Source: Ilex aquifolium
Taxonomy: Eukaryota; Streptophyta; Magnoliopsida; Aquifoliales; Aquifoliaceae
DNA: 64,000 nucleotides
NCBI GenBank assembly: GCA_951799425.1
Contig: OX637404.1
Span: forward strand, 21,183,545 to 21,247,544
Direction of reading: 5' to 3'
Both the position numbers and the translations under genes were made by a program. Position 1 is the stretch's first letter. Each line of letters begins with the position of its first letter. The notes beneath the pieces were generated by a model. It was not told the DNA's origin, made no database searches, and was given only the letters and a program-made list of their open reading frames with translations. Shown here piece by piece: positions 33,998 through 46,411 of this stretch.

Positions 33998-35910
33998 ATG
34001 TCTCAGGAACAGGTTCATCGTCAAATCCCACCAAAACCGCCTGACATTACTAGAAATTTTGCCTTTCTTTTTAAAAATCCCTCGAGCTCCCCAGATCGCT
34101 TGAATTCCGAAAATGGGTTTAATATAGGTCAGGTCTCTGGTGTGGCCCAGGATGTTGGAAATACCTCTGAGATGCCCCCTTTCCCTCTTGTTTCGTCGGA
34201 TTTCAAAGGTAATTTTGGATCTCTATTGAAAACTTCTTCAATTCCTTCGGGTACCGTGAATAATGTTCAGAATGGGCAAGGCCCGTCTATCTCTTCCCCT
34301 GTTCCTTCCATGTCTTTCTCTCGGCCAGCAAAATGAGTGGTATTCAATAACGGCGATTCGGGGATGTATTGGTCGGAGGCGGAGATCTTGGAGCTCTCGA
34401 AAGAATTTCAACAAACCCTAATTGGGAAATGCGCATATGGTAAGCCTTCAATTGGTGTAATTCGGGAGTTTATCACTACGAGATGGTTGCCTAAGGGTAA
34501 TTTCTCTGTGGGAATTCTTGACCCTCGACATGTGTTAATTCGGTTTGAGCTATACGAAGATTATGTGAAAACGTGGATGAAGGACGCTACCTACATAGAG
34601 GGGTTTCTTTTTCGTTTTTTTAAATGGTTTCCGGAGTTCATGCCTGGAATTGAACCTCCAGTGATGCCGATTTGGGTATCGTTACCTGGATTGCCCATTC
34701 ACTTGTTCAATCGGGATAGTTTGAGAGACATCCTAAGCCCAGTTGGTAGAATCTTGATGATAGATAATCAGACCCTTCAGCTGACGAGGCCAGGTGTGGC
34801 CAGAGCATGTATTGAGGTGAATCTCTTGGCAGAAAACCCTTCTCGTTTATGGTTGGATTTTGGGGGTTCGAGTGGCCGTTGGCAGCGAATTGTTTATGAG
34901 AAGGGTGTGAAAAACTGTATTAAGTGTTTGAAGCAGGGACATGGGGATGCTGATTGTCGAAGAGGTAGGATGGGAAAAGGTAGTAAAGATGATGTTTAGG
35001 AATTAGGAGGGGTGAAAGAGTTAAAGCAGTCCTATGTTTTTGAATTGAGCAAGGATGTTGGGGATGGGAATAATGGGAGGGAATGGCAAACTGTTAAGGG
35101 AAAGGAGGTTCTTAAGTATGGGGGTGTACAAAATGAGGGAATGCCAAGAAATGATAAGAATGTGGTTCTGTGAGAAATGATGATAATTCGTTCAGAATTT
35201 TAGAAGAGGAACATCTTAGGGATAATCCTGATTGTGGTTTGGAAAATCAGAAAGAGGTATCGGAGAATAGGGGTGTGGAGGAGCAGATTGAAGTGTTAAG
35301 TGAGAGGATTGAAGTGCTTAATGAGAAGGAGATTTCTCAAGGGTCCAGTAAGAATAATGGATTGAAGGCTGATGTGATCCAATCCAATCAGGTGGGTCAG
35401 TCGGTTGATGTGATTGAGGAGGTTGTTTTTCTTAATGTTGATAAGGTGAGGGTAAATGAGCATATTGAGGAATCTGGGTCAGTATTTGCTGGTGAGAAGG
35501 CAGTTTCTAATGTGGAGGTGATAGCTGGGATGAATGTAGGAGGTATTGGTAATGAAATTTGTGTTCAAGATGGGCCTGCAGAGGTGGGTGTCCGTAGTGG
35601 AAATTCTAAGAATTCTGCTCCTCTTGTGGAATGCTTTGTGAATAAACAGGGGTTTACAGACTCAGTTAATAATTTCTGGGTAGAAAGGCAGTTTGATAGT
35701 AGAAGGGGTTGTGATATTTCTATGGATGATGAGAGGGGTCTAATTGCAAGGAAGGATCCACCTGATAAGGGATATTTTTCTGAGGGTGAGTACAGAGAAG
35801 AGATAGTTGCGGATACGGAGGATGACTCTTCTGATCATCTGACTACTTCCCCCACTTCTGTTACTAGGACTAGTCCTAGAGTTAGTCATCTCCCTATTTC
35901 TCATGTTTAA
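33998..35910 (+). pseudogene. LINE ORF1 (DUF4283 and CCHC zinc knuckle), broken
   Basis: ORF1 nucleic-acid-binding protein of a plant L1 element. Visible parts are an N-terminal low-complexity leader, a DUF4283-type domain (around 34370-34880, with FRFFKWFPEFMPG and PIWVSLPGLPIHLF) and a CCHC knuckle, CIKCLKQGHGDADC, at about 34916-34957. The coding frame is interrupted by TGA at 34334-34336 (probably from TGG), TAG at 34997-34999 and a one-base frame change near 35165-35172. The acidic C-terminal part then reads open to 35910. All three breaks post-date a functional protein. Confidence 0.85.
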
Positions 35911-38900
35911 TTTTCTTTCATGGAATATTAGGGGTGTTGGTAAGGCAGTGAAAAGAAGGAGATTGAAGAAAATTGTGGTAATGAATAAGGTGAGTTTGAT
36001 AGCTATGCAGGAACCGAAAATGGAGGCTTCGAAATTGGCCTTGTGTGCTAAGGAAATAGGATTCGATTTTTCTCATGCAAATCCATTGGCTGAGAAGAAC
36101 ATATGGCTTATGTGGGACAGGAGGTTACAAGTTAATATTGTAGGTTTTCATGCTCAAGCAGTAACCATAGAAGTTTCTTGGATGGGGTCTGAGGTTTTTT
36201 GGGTCTCGGTTATATATGCTTCTTGTGAACATATTGTGAGAAGACAATTATGGCAACACTTATTGGATTTTGACTGTCCTGTGTCTACTCCTTGGTTAAT
36301 GATGGGAGATTTTAACTTGGTTTTGATTTCTTCTGAAAGACTTGGTGGTGCTGCTCCTTCCAGAGTGGCAATGGATGATTTTGGTGAGTTTATAGCTGAA
36401 GGTGGTTGGATGGATGCAGGTTTTGACGGAAGCAGGTTCACATGGTGCAATGACCATCATGATCGAACAAGGATGTGGCAACGTATAGATAAGGTATTTT
36501 TCAATCCTGAATGGTGCCTTAAATTTGCAAACACTGATGTGATTCACTTGGCCAGGGGAAGATCTGATCATTGCCCTATTCTTGTTAAGATTGGGAGTGT
36601 GTCAAATAAAATTTCTTATTTTAAATTTCAGGATATGTGGGCTGAGGATTCATCTTTCTTACCCTTGGTTGCATCTAATTGGGTGGGTAGACATTCAAGC
36701 AATCCTGTAGAAAATCTTTTTCTCAAGTTAAAGTTTCTTAAATTTCATATCAAAGTGTGGAATAGGGAGGTATTTGGTGATATTTTTGCTAAAGTTAGAG
36801 AGCATGAGGAGGCATTATTGAAAGCTGAGGCTGCGGTTGAGAGTAATTCTACTGAGGTGAATTTGCAGAACTTGGAGAAAGTCAAGGATGATATGGATAA
36901 TGTTCTCAGGTTGGAAGAGATATATTGGAAACAGAAGGCTAATGTTAAATGGGCAGTTGAGGGAGAGCGAAATACTAGGTTTTACCATGCCATTGCTAAG
37001 GGTAAATCCATACGTAATGGGATTAAAAGAATACAAAACAGTGAGGGAGTTTGGGTGCGTGAAGAGCTGGAAATTGCTAAGTTAGTCGAGGAGTTTTTTT
37101 CTTCTTTATATAAATCCGAAAATCATGAGTTGCAAGATAATCTTTTCTCTGTTATCCCGAAACTTGTGGGGAAGGAGGATAATTGCAATTTGCTTAAAGA
37201 AGTGGATTTAAATGAGTTGAAGGAAGTTTTATTTTCTATGTCTGCTAATAATGCTCCTGGTCCAGATGGCTTGTCTGGAAGGTTCTTTCAGGTTACCTGA
37301 GATATCATGAAGGAAGATTTATTGTAGGCAGCAATTTTTTTTCTGAAAGGGGGAATGATCCCCAGGTCTGCAAATGCCACTCTTTTGGTCTTGATTCCTA
37401 AGATTGAACATCCTGTCTCTTTTTCGGATTTCAGGCCCATAAGCCTGTGTAATTTCTTTTACAAGATTTTTACAAAAATCTTGTCTAGGAGATTGGGATT
37501 GATTCTACCTTTGCTTATTTTGGACGAGCAACATGGGTTTGTTCAAGGGAGACACATAGGGGATTGCATTTCCTTGGGACAATTTATGGTAGGAGAGTTG
37601 GACAGGAAAGTGGAAGGGGGAAATCTCATTTTGAAGCTTGATATGATGAAAGCTTATGACCGCTTGGAATGAGATTTTTTGAAGAAGACTCTTGCTTGTT
37701 TTGGTTTCTCTGCCCTTTTCATTGAGGTTATTTCCAATTGTTTAAATAATAAACATTTTTCTGTCTGTTTTAATGGGCAAAGATTTGGTTTTTTCCCCTC
37801 CTCTAGAGGACTCAGGCAAGGGGATCCCATATCCCCTAGCTTGTTTATTTTGGCTGAAGAGGTGCTTAGCAGAGGCTTGAAGAGGCTTTTTCAGGATGGT
37901 GTAGTTAAGCATTTTCACTGTGGGAGAGATGCTCTACTCATTAGCCATTTATTATTTGCAGATGATACCTTATTGTTTATGAGGGGGAACAAAAGATTAG
38001 TGGATAATTTGCTGACTTTCATATGCAGTTATGAGTTCAGTTCTGGGCAGAGAGTGAATAAACAAAAAAGCTCTATGTATGTTTCTTCGAAAATTTCTTT
38101 GGCAATAAAACGCAGGTTAAGTAGTGCTGCTAGTATTCCCATCAAGGAAGGTCATCTGCTATATCTGGGTTGTCCTCTGATTAAGGGCAGAATGAGGCTG
38201 TGTTTCTTTGAAGACCTACTCTAAAAGTTTAGGAACAAAATTGAAGGCTGGTATGTTAGACTTCTCTCTAATGTGGGAAGGACTGTTCTTGTATAGTCTG
38301 TGCTAAATTCTGCTCCTCTACATCTTATGGCTTGTATGAATTTACCGAAAGGTATTTTGGCCAAATTGAACTCTATGATATCTGCTTTTATTTGGTCCAA
38401 CAAATCGGGGGTGAGGAAAAGGCAATGGGTGTCTTGGAAGTCAGTGACTTTGCCAAAGGAAGAGGGAGGTTTGGGTCTTCGAAAATTGGAGGATATCCAA
38501 AATGCTTTCAGGATGAAGCAAGCATGGGGAATCTTGGAGGGTAAATCTTTTTGGGCCAAGTTTTTTACTTCAAAATTTTTGAAGAATCAGCATTTTTTAA
38601 GGCATTCTGGGGTGGGTTCTCCAAAGTGTCTTAAATCTCTTTTTCCATGGTTTGAGATGGTCTTGTCAAGCTCTCAGGTGTTAGTGGGTAATGGTGAACA
38701 ATGTGATTTTTGGTATGATGATTGGCTGGGGACAGGTCCTCTTTTCTCTAGAATTGCTGGTGTTCCTATACATTTTCCAAAGGTGGCTGAGGTTTTGGTA
38801 AATGGTCAATGGAGTTTGGGGGAGGTATTTGATTTGTAGGGTGATCAATTGGTAAGGGAGGTACTAGACTGTGATGTTTCACTTTCTGGACAGGAGGATA

Positions 38901-40075
38901 GAAGAATTTGGAGGGACTCAGATTCTGGTCTTTTTTCTATTAAAAGGGCTTGGGAAAAAATCAGAATTAAAGGAGAGCAGAATGCTACTACTGCGTTGAT
39001 CTGGAAACAAAACATTTCACCTAGCGCTAGATTGGTGGGCTGGAAAATTGCTAGGGAAGCTCTTCTAGTTGATAACGCTGTGCAGAGAATGGGAGTTCAA
39101 CTGGCTAGTAGATGTGAGCTGTGTCTACATGCGGAGGAGTCTATTTCTCATATTTTTTCTGAATGTGTATTTGCTCAGGCTATTTGGAAGCGATTAGGGG
39201 ATGCATTGGGTTTTCAAATTTTATCTCATGAGGCTCCACTAATTAGATTGCGAAGATTGTTTAGACAATTTAAACGATTTTCTTTGAGCCAAGGTTTGCT
39301 TCGAGGATTACCACTTAATGTGTTTTGGTGTATTTGGAGAGAGAGATGCCGTAGGAAATTTGAAGAGGTATTGATGAACTCCTATACTCTTTCTCAGGTA
39401 GTGTTTCGCCTGTTGGGTTTTCAGGCTTTTGCTTTTATTCCTAAATCACCTGAGTACTTATGGGGGCAGGAGATTTTGAGTTTTTTACGGGTAAAAGTTT
39501 ATTTTCAATGTGTTATGAATGCTGTGTGGGTTCGTTGGAATCCTCCTTCAGCTGGTACTCTAAAGCTTAATGTAGATGGTGCTGCCAGTGGGTCTTCGGG
39601 TCTGTCAAGTGGTGGAGCTATTCTGCGTAATTCTGATGGGGCAATGATCTTTGCTTCATCGTTTTTCTATGGAGAGGGCACGAACATGTTGGCAGAAGGT
39701 AGAGCTTTATTGGATGGTCTTATGTTAGTAAGGCAATATAATTTGGAAAGTTATAGGTTTATAATTGAATCAGATTCTTTGGCTTTGGTAAATATGGTAC
39801 ATTCCAATATTCGTTGTTCTTGGAGGATGAGCTCTATGATCCAGAAAATTCTGAAGTTACTGAGGGGTTTGAATTTTCAATTGACACACATATTCAGAGA
39901 AGCAAATGGAGTAGCGGATGGTTTGGCGAAGGGTGCTGTTTCAAGAAAAATGTCTGCTCATTTCTCACTGCCGAATGTACTGCCTAATTCTGTTAAGGGG
40001 CTCTTGGCTCAGGATCGATTAGGATTGCCTACTGTGAGGAAAAGGCTCAAACTGGTTCGTTTTCTTCCCCCATGA
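35903..40075 (+). pseudogene. LINE ORF2 (endonuclease, reverse transcriptase, zf-RVT, RNase H), six stops
   Basis: Polyprotein for target-primed reverse transcription. Order: APE-type endonuclease (LSWNIRGVG, MQEPKM, MMGDFN, RSDHCPIL), reverse transcriptase (FRPISLCN, LKLDMMKAYDRL, GLRQGDPISPSLF, catalytic FADD near 37958), zf-RVT (around 38990-39200, with CELCLHAEESISHIFSEC) and RNase H (LNVDGAASG, AEGRALLDG, IESDSLALV, REANGVADGLA). The whole 4.2 kb stays in one frame. Six nonsense codons interrupt it: TGA 37298, TAG 37325, TGA 37670, TAA 38222, TAG 38294 and TAG 38837. All can arise from TGG, CAG or CAA by one C-to-T or G-to-A change. No frameshift was seen. Confidence 0.9.
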
Positions 40076-40108
40076 TGCAGCTGTATGAAGTTTTTTGGTT
40101 GAGGATTG

Positions 40109-40298
40109 TGTGAGATCCTGGTTCCCACATCGGTGAGGGAGAGGGAGTTGCTGGGCTTTATAAGTAAGCCCTCGCCTAAATTTGGCAAGACGCGTTTTCC
40201 CAGGGTCAACTGGGAGGAACAAATCCGTGCGGCCCGGTGGGCCAACGGCTGGTGGGGCCAAAGCGGACAATATCTACCAAGGGGAGGGGGGTGTTACA
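40109..40298 (+). repeat. Solo-like TRIM LTR, plus orientation
   Basis: A 190-bp LTR starting TGTGAGATCCTGG and ending GGGTGTTACA. It is followed by AGT, the first three bases of the TRIM interior, and then by unrelated A/T sequence. It is inverted relative to the TRIM that starts 13 bp further on, making a near-perfect 190-bp-arm palindrome. Confidence 0.9.
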
Positions 40299-40311
40299 AG
40301 TAAAATAAACT

Positions 40312-40772
40312 TGTAACACCCCCCCTTCCCTTGGTAGATATTGTCCGCTTTGGCCCCACCAGCCGTTGGCCCACCGGGCCGCACGGATTTGTTCCTCCCA
40401 GTTGACTCTGGGAAAACGCGTCTACCAAATTTAGGTGAGGGCTTACTTATAAAGCCCAGCAACTCCCTCTCCCTCACCGATGTGGGAACCAGGATCTCAC
40501 AATCCACCCCCCTTAGGGCTGCACGTCCCCGTGCAGGGCCCCACCCTCGGCTAACCGGGGAGAGTCGGCTCTGATACCAACTTGTAACACCCCCCCTCCC
40601 CTTGGTAGATATTGTCCGCTTTGGCCCCACCAGCCGTTGGCCCACTGGGCCGCACGGATTTGTTTCTCCCAGTTGACCCTGGAAAAACGCGTCTACCAAA
40701 TTTAGGCGAGGGCTTACTTATAAAGCCCAGCAACTCCCTCTCCCTCACCGATGTGGGAACCAGGATCTCACA
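40312..40772 (-). mobile_element. Complete TRIM with 190-bp LTRs, minus orientation
   Basis: LTRs lie at 40312-40501 and 40583-40772, differing at only a few positions. Read on the minus strand, the 5' LTR (upper) ends GTTACA and is followed three bases later by TGGTATCAGAGCC, a perfect initiator Met-tRNA primer-binding site. The 3' LTR is preceded by the purine tract AAGGGGGGTGGAT. The interior is about 81 bp and non-coding. The LTR has TTATAAG upstream of the CCACATCGG region. No 5S-rRNA-like domain was seen, so I do not call it Cassandra. Confidence 0.92.
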
Positions 40773-41282
40773 ATATTTAAGTATGGTTAATTGGACCCAG
40801 TGTGGCCAATGTTTACTTATACATGGACCCGGTGCGGCCATTGCTTTATATTTGACCTCGGATGGGTCTGGTAATTGTGTATTGCACAGGTTGGGTATTG
40901 GGTAGAACTCCCCATACAAAGGAGACTCTGCCCAAATTTCGTTAAGTTATGGACCCCGGTAAATGGGGCATAACAGTGTGATATCGAGATACTAGGTATC
41001 TACAGGTATTCCGCGGGTTGATGGGTAATCAACGGACCCTCGGATTTTGGGGTGTCACAGATTGGACATATAAAAGAAGAATTTGACACATTACATTGTC
41101 TTGAATGCACTGTGCTGTTTGGATGACTGTGGGAGTGATGCAATGTTTAAAACACAGATTTACTTGTAAATTTGGTTTTTTCGTTTTGAAGGTTTAAAGC
41201 CAACTTGTGGTTTTTTCCTTATTTGCTTCTTGTAAGGGTCTCAATTACTCAATAAAAATTCATTTTTATAAAAAAAAAAAAA

Positions 41283-43320
41283 TGATGCACAAAATAGATT
41301 TATGTAAGATTAACAGTCGAGTGAATGATGCAAGAGAATTAATGAAACAATTAATAAAGCAATCAATGACAAAAAGGTAAATATTGGGTCAACACATAGG
41401 TATATAGTAGTTCGGTCAGAGTAACCTACTCCACTCCACAAAACGAAAACGGTGGTCATAGAACCTTTATTAATAAAGTAAGGTGAGAAAGAGAGGGAGC
41501 AAAAGTTAGCTTCGGGATATGTATGATAGATAGGAGAGAGAAAAAACTATGTGAGGGGTGTGTAGAGAGGTGCTCTCTCAAGTAGAGAGAGTTTACAATT
41601 TATAGGCATGGAGTCTTAATTGAGGCGGTGACGTGAGGGTAAAGACACTAGTTCTTCGGGAATGATAACTATAAAAGGTAAGTACAATTAGAAATTGTTT
41701 TGATTTTTGAGAGTGGATATCCCGATAATTGCTCCTCACGTACACTAATCTTCTTGGATCTCTTGGACTTTAGACTGGGTCGAATCCATGAGCTGGACTT
41801 GACCTGTCTTTTAGCTGATTTAAACTTACTTGATTAATTGGTCCTGACCCAATAAAATCTGGGCTCATCAAGACTTAATCAACCTAATCAGTAAATTTTA
41901 TTAGATTTGTGTTATATTTAAGATAATGAGTCCTAATCTGTGTGCGTGTGCGTGTGCGTGTGCGTGTGCGTGTGCGTGTGGTGGTTGTTTAGGTTGGAAA
42001 GAATATTTGCACAAGTCTATTCGAAGTATTGGTGAAGGGTCAACTCAATTGGTGACCTATATAAGTAGGATAGACAGATAATCTCATACAAAAAAATAAA
42101 ATAAAAGGGAATTAGGTGATATTATAAACAAATGTATGGGTAGCCATAAATAATTATGATAATCATTATTAAAATTATTAATATAATTTAATAAAATCAG
42201 AGTGGCATTATTCTTTATTCCAAAGCTATAAACTATCATATTAGGCTACCTAAACAACTGTTGGAAGCTTGGCATGTCCTAGATTATTATATCAACAATG
42301 GGTCACCAAGTTATGATCAACCGACAAGCCCTAGAGTCACAGACACTAATAAGGTGTGAAAAGTTACAAATCAATTAAGTTACTGGTAAGGGTAGCTTCT
42401 GTAGTTCTCGTTGATAAAAAAAAAAAATTAAGTTACTGTTTTAATTGGGACTTGACTAGGGTACCGATAAAAGAAAATTATGTGCCGTACCTCTAAAATT
42501 TATTAGTTTAATAGGTGTTTTTATAGCTTTTGTGGGGTCATTTTACAACAAAAAAAATTATTGTTTTTGTGAGTGTTTTTATCACTGTTGTGAGTGTTTT
42601 TGCCACTGTTGTGGTAACTATTTTTACTACTTTTGTTCGGTATAAAAAAATTATCATTTTTGTGTGTGATTTACCACATTTATAGATATTTTGACTATTG
42701 TTATAGTAACTATTTATACCACTTTTTTCGGTACCACAACGGTCATAAAAACATCAATGATAGTGGTAAAAGTATCAATAAATATGATAAATAGAGGTAT
42801 GATACTGAATTTTTTTTTTTTTTTGGTACCATAGACAACTCCAATTGACTACATTATGATTTAACGAGGTCAACTCGGATCCATTGGAACAAATTAGGAT
42901 TGATTTAAAATTTGATGCATCGGTATGGGAGAGGGCAAAAAAATTGAAGATGTCTTTTTATGTTTTGGTGGTAATGATTTTAGAAGGACTAGCAATCCAT
43001 CACCTGCGTTGTACGTGAATTTTTTTTTGAAATATTTGATAAAATATATAAAAAAAAATCTAATAATGTAGCAAAATTAGATATTATTTCATATTTATCA
43101 TAATTAATTTTTTTGTATTTTCTTCATAAGTATAAATATTCAATGTACTCATTTTCTGTGTTCTTCATTAGAGCTACCAAGTAGTAAAAGTTATAGATTT
43201 TTTTTCTTTTTATCTTTCTTGTTTTTACTTTGTATCACAATAGTTTTTTATTAAAATCTTTTGATTGTGAATGAAGAAAAAAGCTAAAGATATATATATT
43301 TATTTATTTTTGGGCATTGG
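41283..43320. other. Repeat-rich intergenic region, no gene
   Basis: LTR-like sequence near 41400-41700 (GTAGTTCGGTCAGAG and GAACCTTTATTAATAAAG) suggests an old LTR remnant. A TGTGCG hexamer array is at 41940-41980. From about 42450 to 42830 there are many GTTTTTATCACTGTTG-type internal repeats of a degraded element. No coding region was recognised. Confidence 0.5.
41940..41980. repeat. TGTGCG hexamer microsatellite
   Basis: Nearly seven perfect copies of TGTGCG in tandem. Confidence 0.97.
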
Positions 43321-44086
43321 AGATGATATTGTAGTTATAGATGTGTATTAATATTGAATTTTTGAAAAAAAAGAATAACATTTTTTTTATATATCATTTA
43401 AGCATAATATGACCATTCAAAAGTTTTGCAAAGATAAAAAAATTTACATGATTTGTTAGAGATTAGTTTGTTATTTAAATACATAGGGATATAATGATAA
43501 TTTGTATATTTAAATACAAAAAGACATGTTAGTCTTTATAATTTTTTATAAGGGCAAAATAATGAATAAAAAAATTTTCATGTTAAGGTATTTTTATTAG
43601 TAGTATTCTCTTATGTAGGTTTTTCCAAATTATGAAAAGAGAAAAAAATCAAAGTTGGAATCCCCATATTGTTTCTATAGTAATTTTGAAGGGTGGGGCT
43701 CTTCCCACCCCACAAATCTTCATTCTCACCCTATTTAATTTCTCATTATCAAACTACCAAATCACCCCTTCTAGACCCACCCCATTAGTAACTAAGTCCA
43801 TACATACACCTCATTAATAGTTAAACTCACTCATAGAGATGATATTGTATCAATGGAGTTATAAATGTGTATTAATATTGGAGTTTTGAAAAAAAAGAAT
43901 AACATTTTTTTTATATATCATGTTAAGCATAACATGACCATTCAAAAGTTTTGTAAAGATGAAAAAATTTACATGATTTGTTAGATATCAGTTTATTATT
44001 TAAATACATAAGAATATAATGGTAATTTATATATTTAAAAGGACAAATTAGTCTTTATAATTTTTTATAAGGACAACTTGTCACAC

Positions 44087-46411
44087 CCCCACCCCGGATC
44101 ACATAGGGTGGGCAGCGTACCGGCCACCAAGGCCTTAACCAACCATCCCTGTGCATAATAAATGCAAAATACAGCGGAAGATAAATAATATAGTGATCCA
44201 TATCACCGATCTAATGAATACCAGAGCAATAAACTAACATCACCAACATTATTATTAAATACATGTAAAACAATAATTAATCCATAAGGTTAACTACTCT
44301 AAGCACAAGCAACATTGTTCACAAAACAATTGAATATTTGTCTCAAACTGTAAAAAAACATTATTTCTGAAGACCTATGGTAAAAATAAATCTTCTACTC
44401 TTCTAATCCCTTGTCTATCCGAGGACTTACTCCTCCCCCTGATTCTCACCTGAAAAATGTTAGATGTTTGGGTGAGCACAAAGGCCCGTGAGTAGCAACC
44501 ACCTCTAATGAGGTGTGAAAATAAATCCCACAGTTTATATACCAAAAATAAACTTGATACATACATAAGTACAACAAACTGTACCCCTACCCCTCTCCCA
44601 AAATCATTTAAACCAAACGATTTCATGATCACAAATAACTTTATAAATGAAAAGACGTTTATAACTCAAAACAATCACACATATTCAATTCCCAAACACA
44701 TTTGTCAAATCATGTTTGTTACCACTAGCCTGGTAACTGGCCCAGTCTCTTGTTACCATTAGCCTGGTAACTGCCCTAGTCTCTTGTCATCACTAGCCTG
44801 ATAACTGGTCCCGTCTCTTGTTACCACTAGCCTGGTAACTGGCCCAGTCGCTTGTTACCATTTAGACCTGGTAACCCCAGTCCCAGTCGCTTGTTACCAA
44901 TTAGACCTGGTAACCCCAGTCCTCATCTCATAAACATGATTTCCACATATACCAAAACTGTAGTTTTAATCCCCAACGCACACAAAATTTCCCTTTCATC
45001 ACCAAAGAAATGATATAAAATTTTTCCACAAGTTTTCCAAAATTCACATGTATAACAGTTCACAATTTCAAAACATTCAATAGCAATCTCAAACATCAAC
45101 ACATATATCATATATATAAAAAATCCACACGCACGCACCCACACATTTAATATAGAAAATCCTCCCAAAAGAAGTAGTAAACTACTCACCTTGATTTCCA
45201 AAATCCAATTCAAAACACTCTTTCTCAATCTCAATGCAATCACCATCTAATCCAAAATAACAGATAACAATCAAGCTCTATTCCTAACTTCGTCGTTTCG
45301 CGATTTTATATTTAATTTTTATACTTCCTACCCCTTGATATATACTTAGTATATCTTTTACATATAAATATCCTTTCCAATATGAGGTAATAGGGTGTAG
45401 AAGCATTCTGGGCTGTTTAGAAAAGTTTCTAAAGTTTTGGGGTCAAATCATAATTTTTGAAACTTTTGAGGTCAAAGTGTAATTTCCTTAAAAAAGAATT
45501 TTTCTATTTTCGGGGCTGCCATAAATTTTCTAGAATAGTGTTTAAGGTTATAGAGACCCATTTTTCAATAATACAACCTCAATTTGACTTATTAGAGTAA
45601 CCGTTGATTATTTAAATACTTAATCGAAACTTATAGGGGTCATTTCAAAATTTCAGAAGTTTTTCAAGACTCGGGGGCTGTTTTGAAATGATCATATTTG
45701 TTTCAAATATATTGGGTCAGTTCTATAAATTACCAAGTTCTATGGTAGTCAAAAATTGAGTTTATAAAAGTATAAGAATCAAAATAAAACTACTTAAAAC
45801 TAAGGGGAGCTTTCTGTAATTCTAAAGAATTCCATCTTCTTCACCAACGTAAGTTGCAGGTTCTGCAACTTTTCTTCTTCTTCCCTTTTTGTTTTCTTTT
45901 TGCTTTGTAAGACATTAAATAAATTCTTTAAAGGCCTCAAAAAGCAATAAATCTATATTAGGTCTCATAACACTTAAATTAACAACTTTCAATGAAACCC
46001 ATTTATACATTCATCACTATTCTTCACCATGAACATGTGTATATATATATATATATAAATGTATTCCTTATCACTATTTATGATAACCTTAATACCATGT
46101 AATTAAATAGAATACAAAACCCATAAACTAAATACCTTGGATAGATTCAAGCCCCTTTCTTTCTTTTTTTCCTTCTCCTTCTCTCTCTCCGCCTCTTTCT
46201 CTTCTAAGCTCCCGCTGCCTTTCTTTCTTTCTTCTTATTTGTTTTTCTTCTTTTGCCTTATTTTGACTGCCTACATTATAAGTATATAAAATAAAAGAAA
46301 CCCTACACTTCCTCAAATTCATTAAATACATTGACATCCCTTTCTAAATAAAATATCTCAAATTAACTTAAACTAAGTTAGATATATATTTCAAAATTTT
46401 GGGGTTTTACA
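44087..46411. mobile_element. Solo LTR of about 2.3 kb
   Basis: The element runs from TGTCACACCCCCACCCC (TG at 44089) to GGGGTTTTACA (CA at 46411) and splits copy 2 of a direct repeat, so its limits are fixed by the empty-site copy 1. GACAA is present at 44082-44086 and 46412-46416, with two extra bases (CT) before the TG. No gag-pol frame exists, so a solo LTR of a Gypsy-like element is the simplest reading. It contains a 34-39-bp minisatellite. Confidence 0.75.
44718..44922. repeat. Minisatellite in the solo LTR, six copies
   Basis: Four copies of a 34-bp unit (GTTACCACTAGCCTGGTAAC then TGGCCCAGTCTCTT) are followed by two copies of a related ~39-bp unit with TTAGACCTGGTAACCCC. Each unit contains the short inverted pair GTTACC/GGTAAC. 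Confidence 0.92.

Larger units (their letters stand above)
40109..41059. mobile_element. LTR/TRIM nest inserted in the LINE 3' UTR
   Basis: The outer limits TGTGAGATCC and GGGTGTCACA are flanked by the 5-bp repeat GATTG (40104-40108 and 41060-41064), so the nest has TG...CA ends. Inside are a forward 190-bp LTR, an inverted complete TRIM and a further 287 bp (40773-41059) that resemble an LTR end of a different family. The LINE 3' UTR resumes after 41060. Confidence 0.78.
33890..41282 (+). mobile_element. L1-type LINE retrotransposon, nearly full length, inactivated
   Basis: A non-LTR retrotransposon with a CT-rich 5' UTR, ORF1 (about 33998-35910), ORF2 (35903-40075) and a 3' UTR that ends in a polyadenylation word AATAAAAATTC and an A13 tail (41270-41282). 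The ORF1 end and ORF2 start overlap by 8 nt. The 3' UTR is split by an LTR/TRIM nest (40109-41059) carrying the duplication GATTG. The 5' boundary is approximate and no host target duplication was found. Being almost full length, it could still have been recent when later damaged. Confidence 0.88.

Noticed and set aside
40312..40772. Cassandra TRIM assignment
   Set aside because: No 5S-rRNA-like promoter domain could be recognised in the LTR, so only TRIM is claimed.
40019..40919. Overlapping open frames on both strands repeating one protein-like sequence
   Set aside because: They are readings of the three 190-bp TRIM LTRs, which are non-coding.
44718..44922. CRISPR-like array of regular repeats
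   Set aside because: The units are contiguous minisatellite copies without unique spacers, inside a plant LTR.
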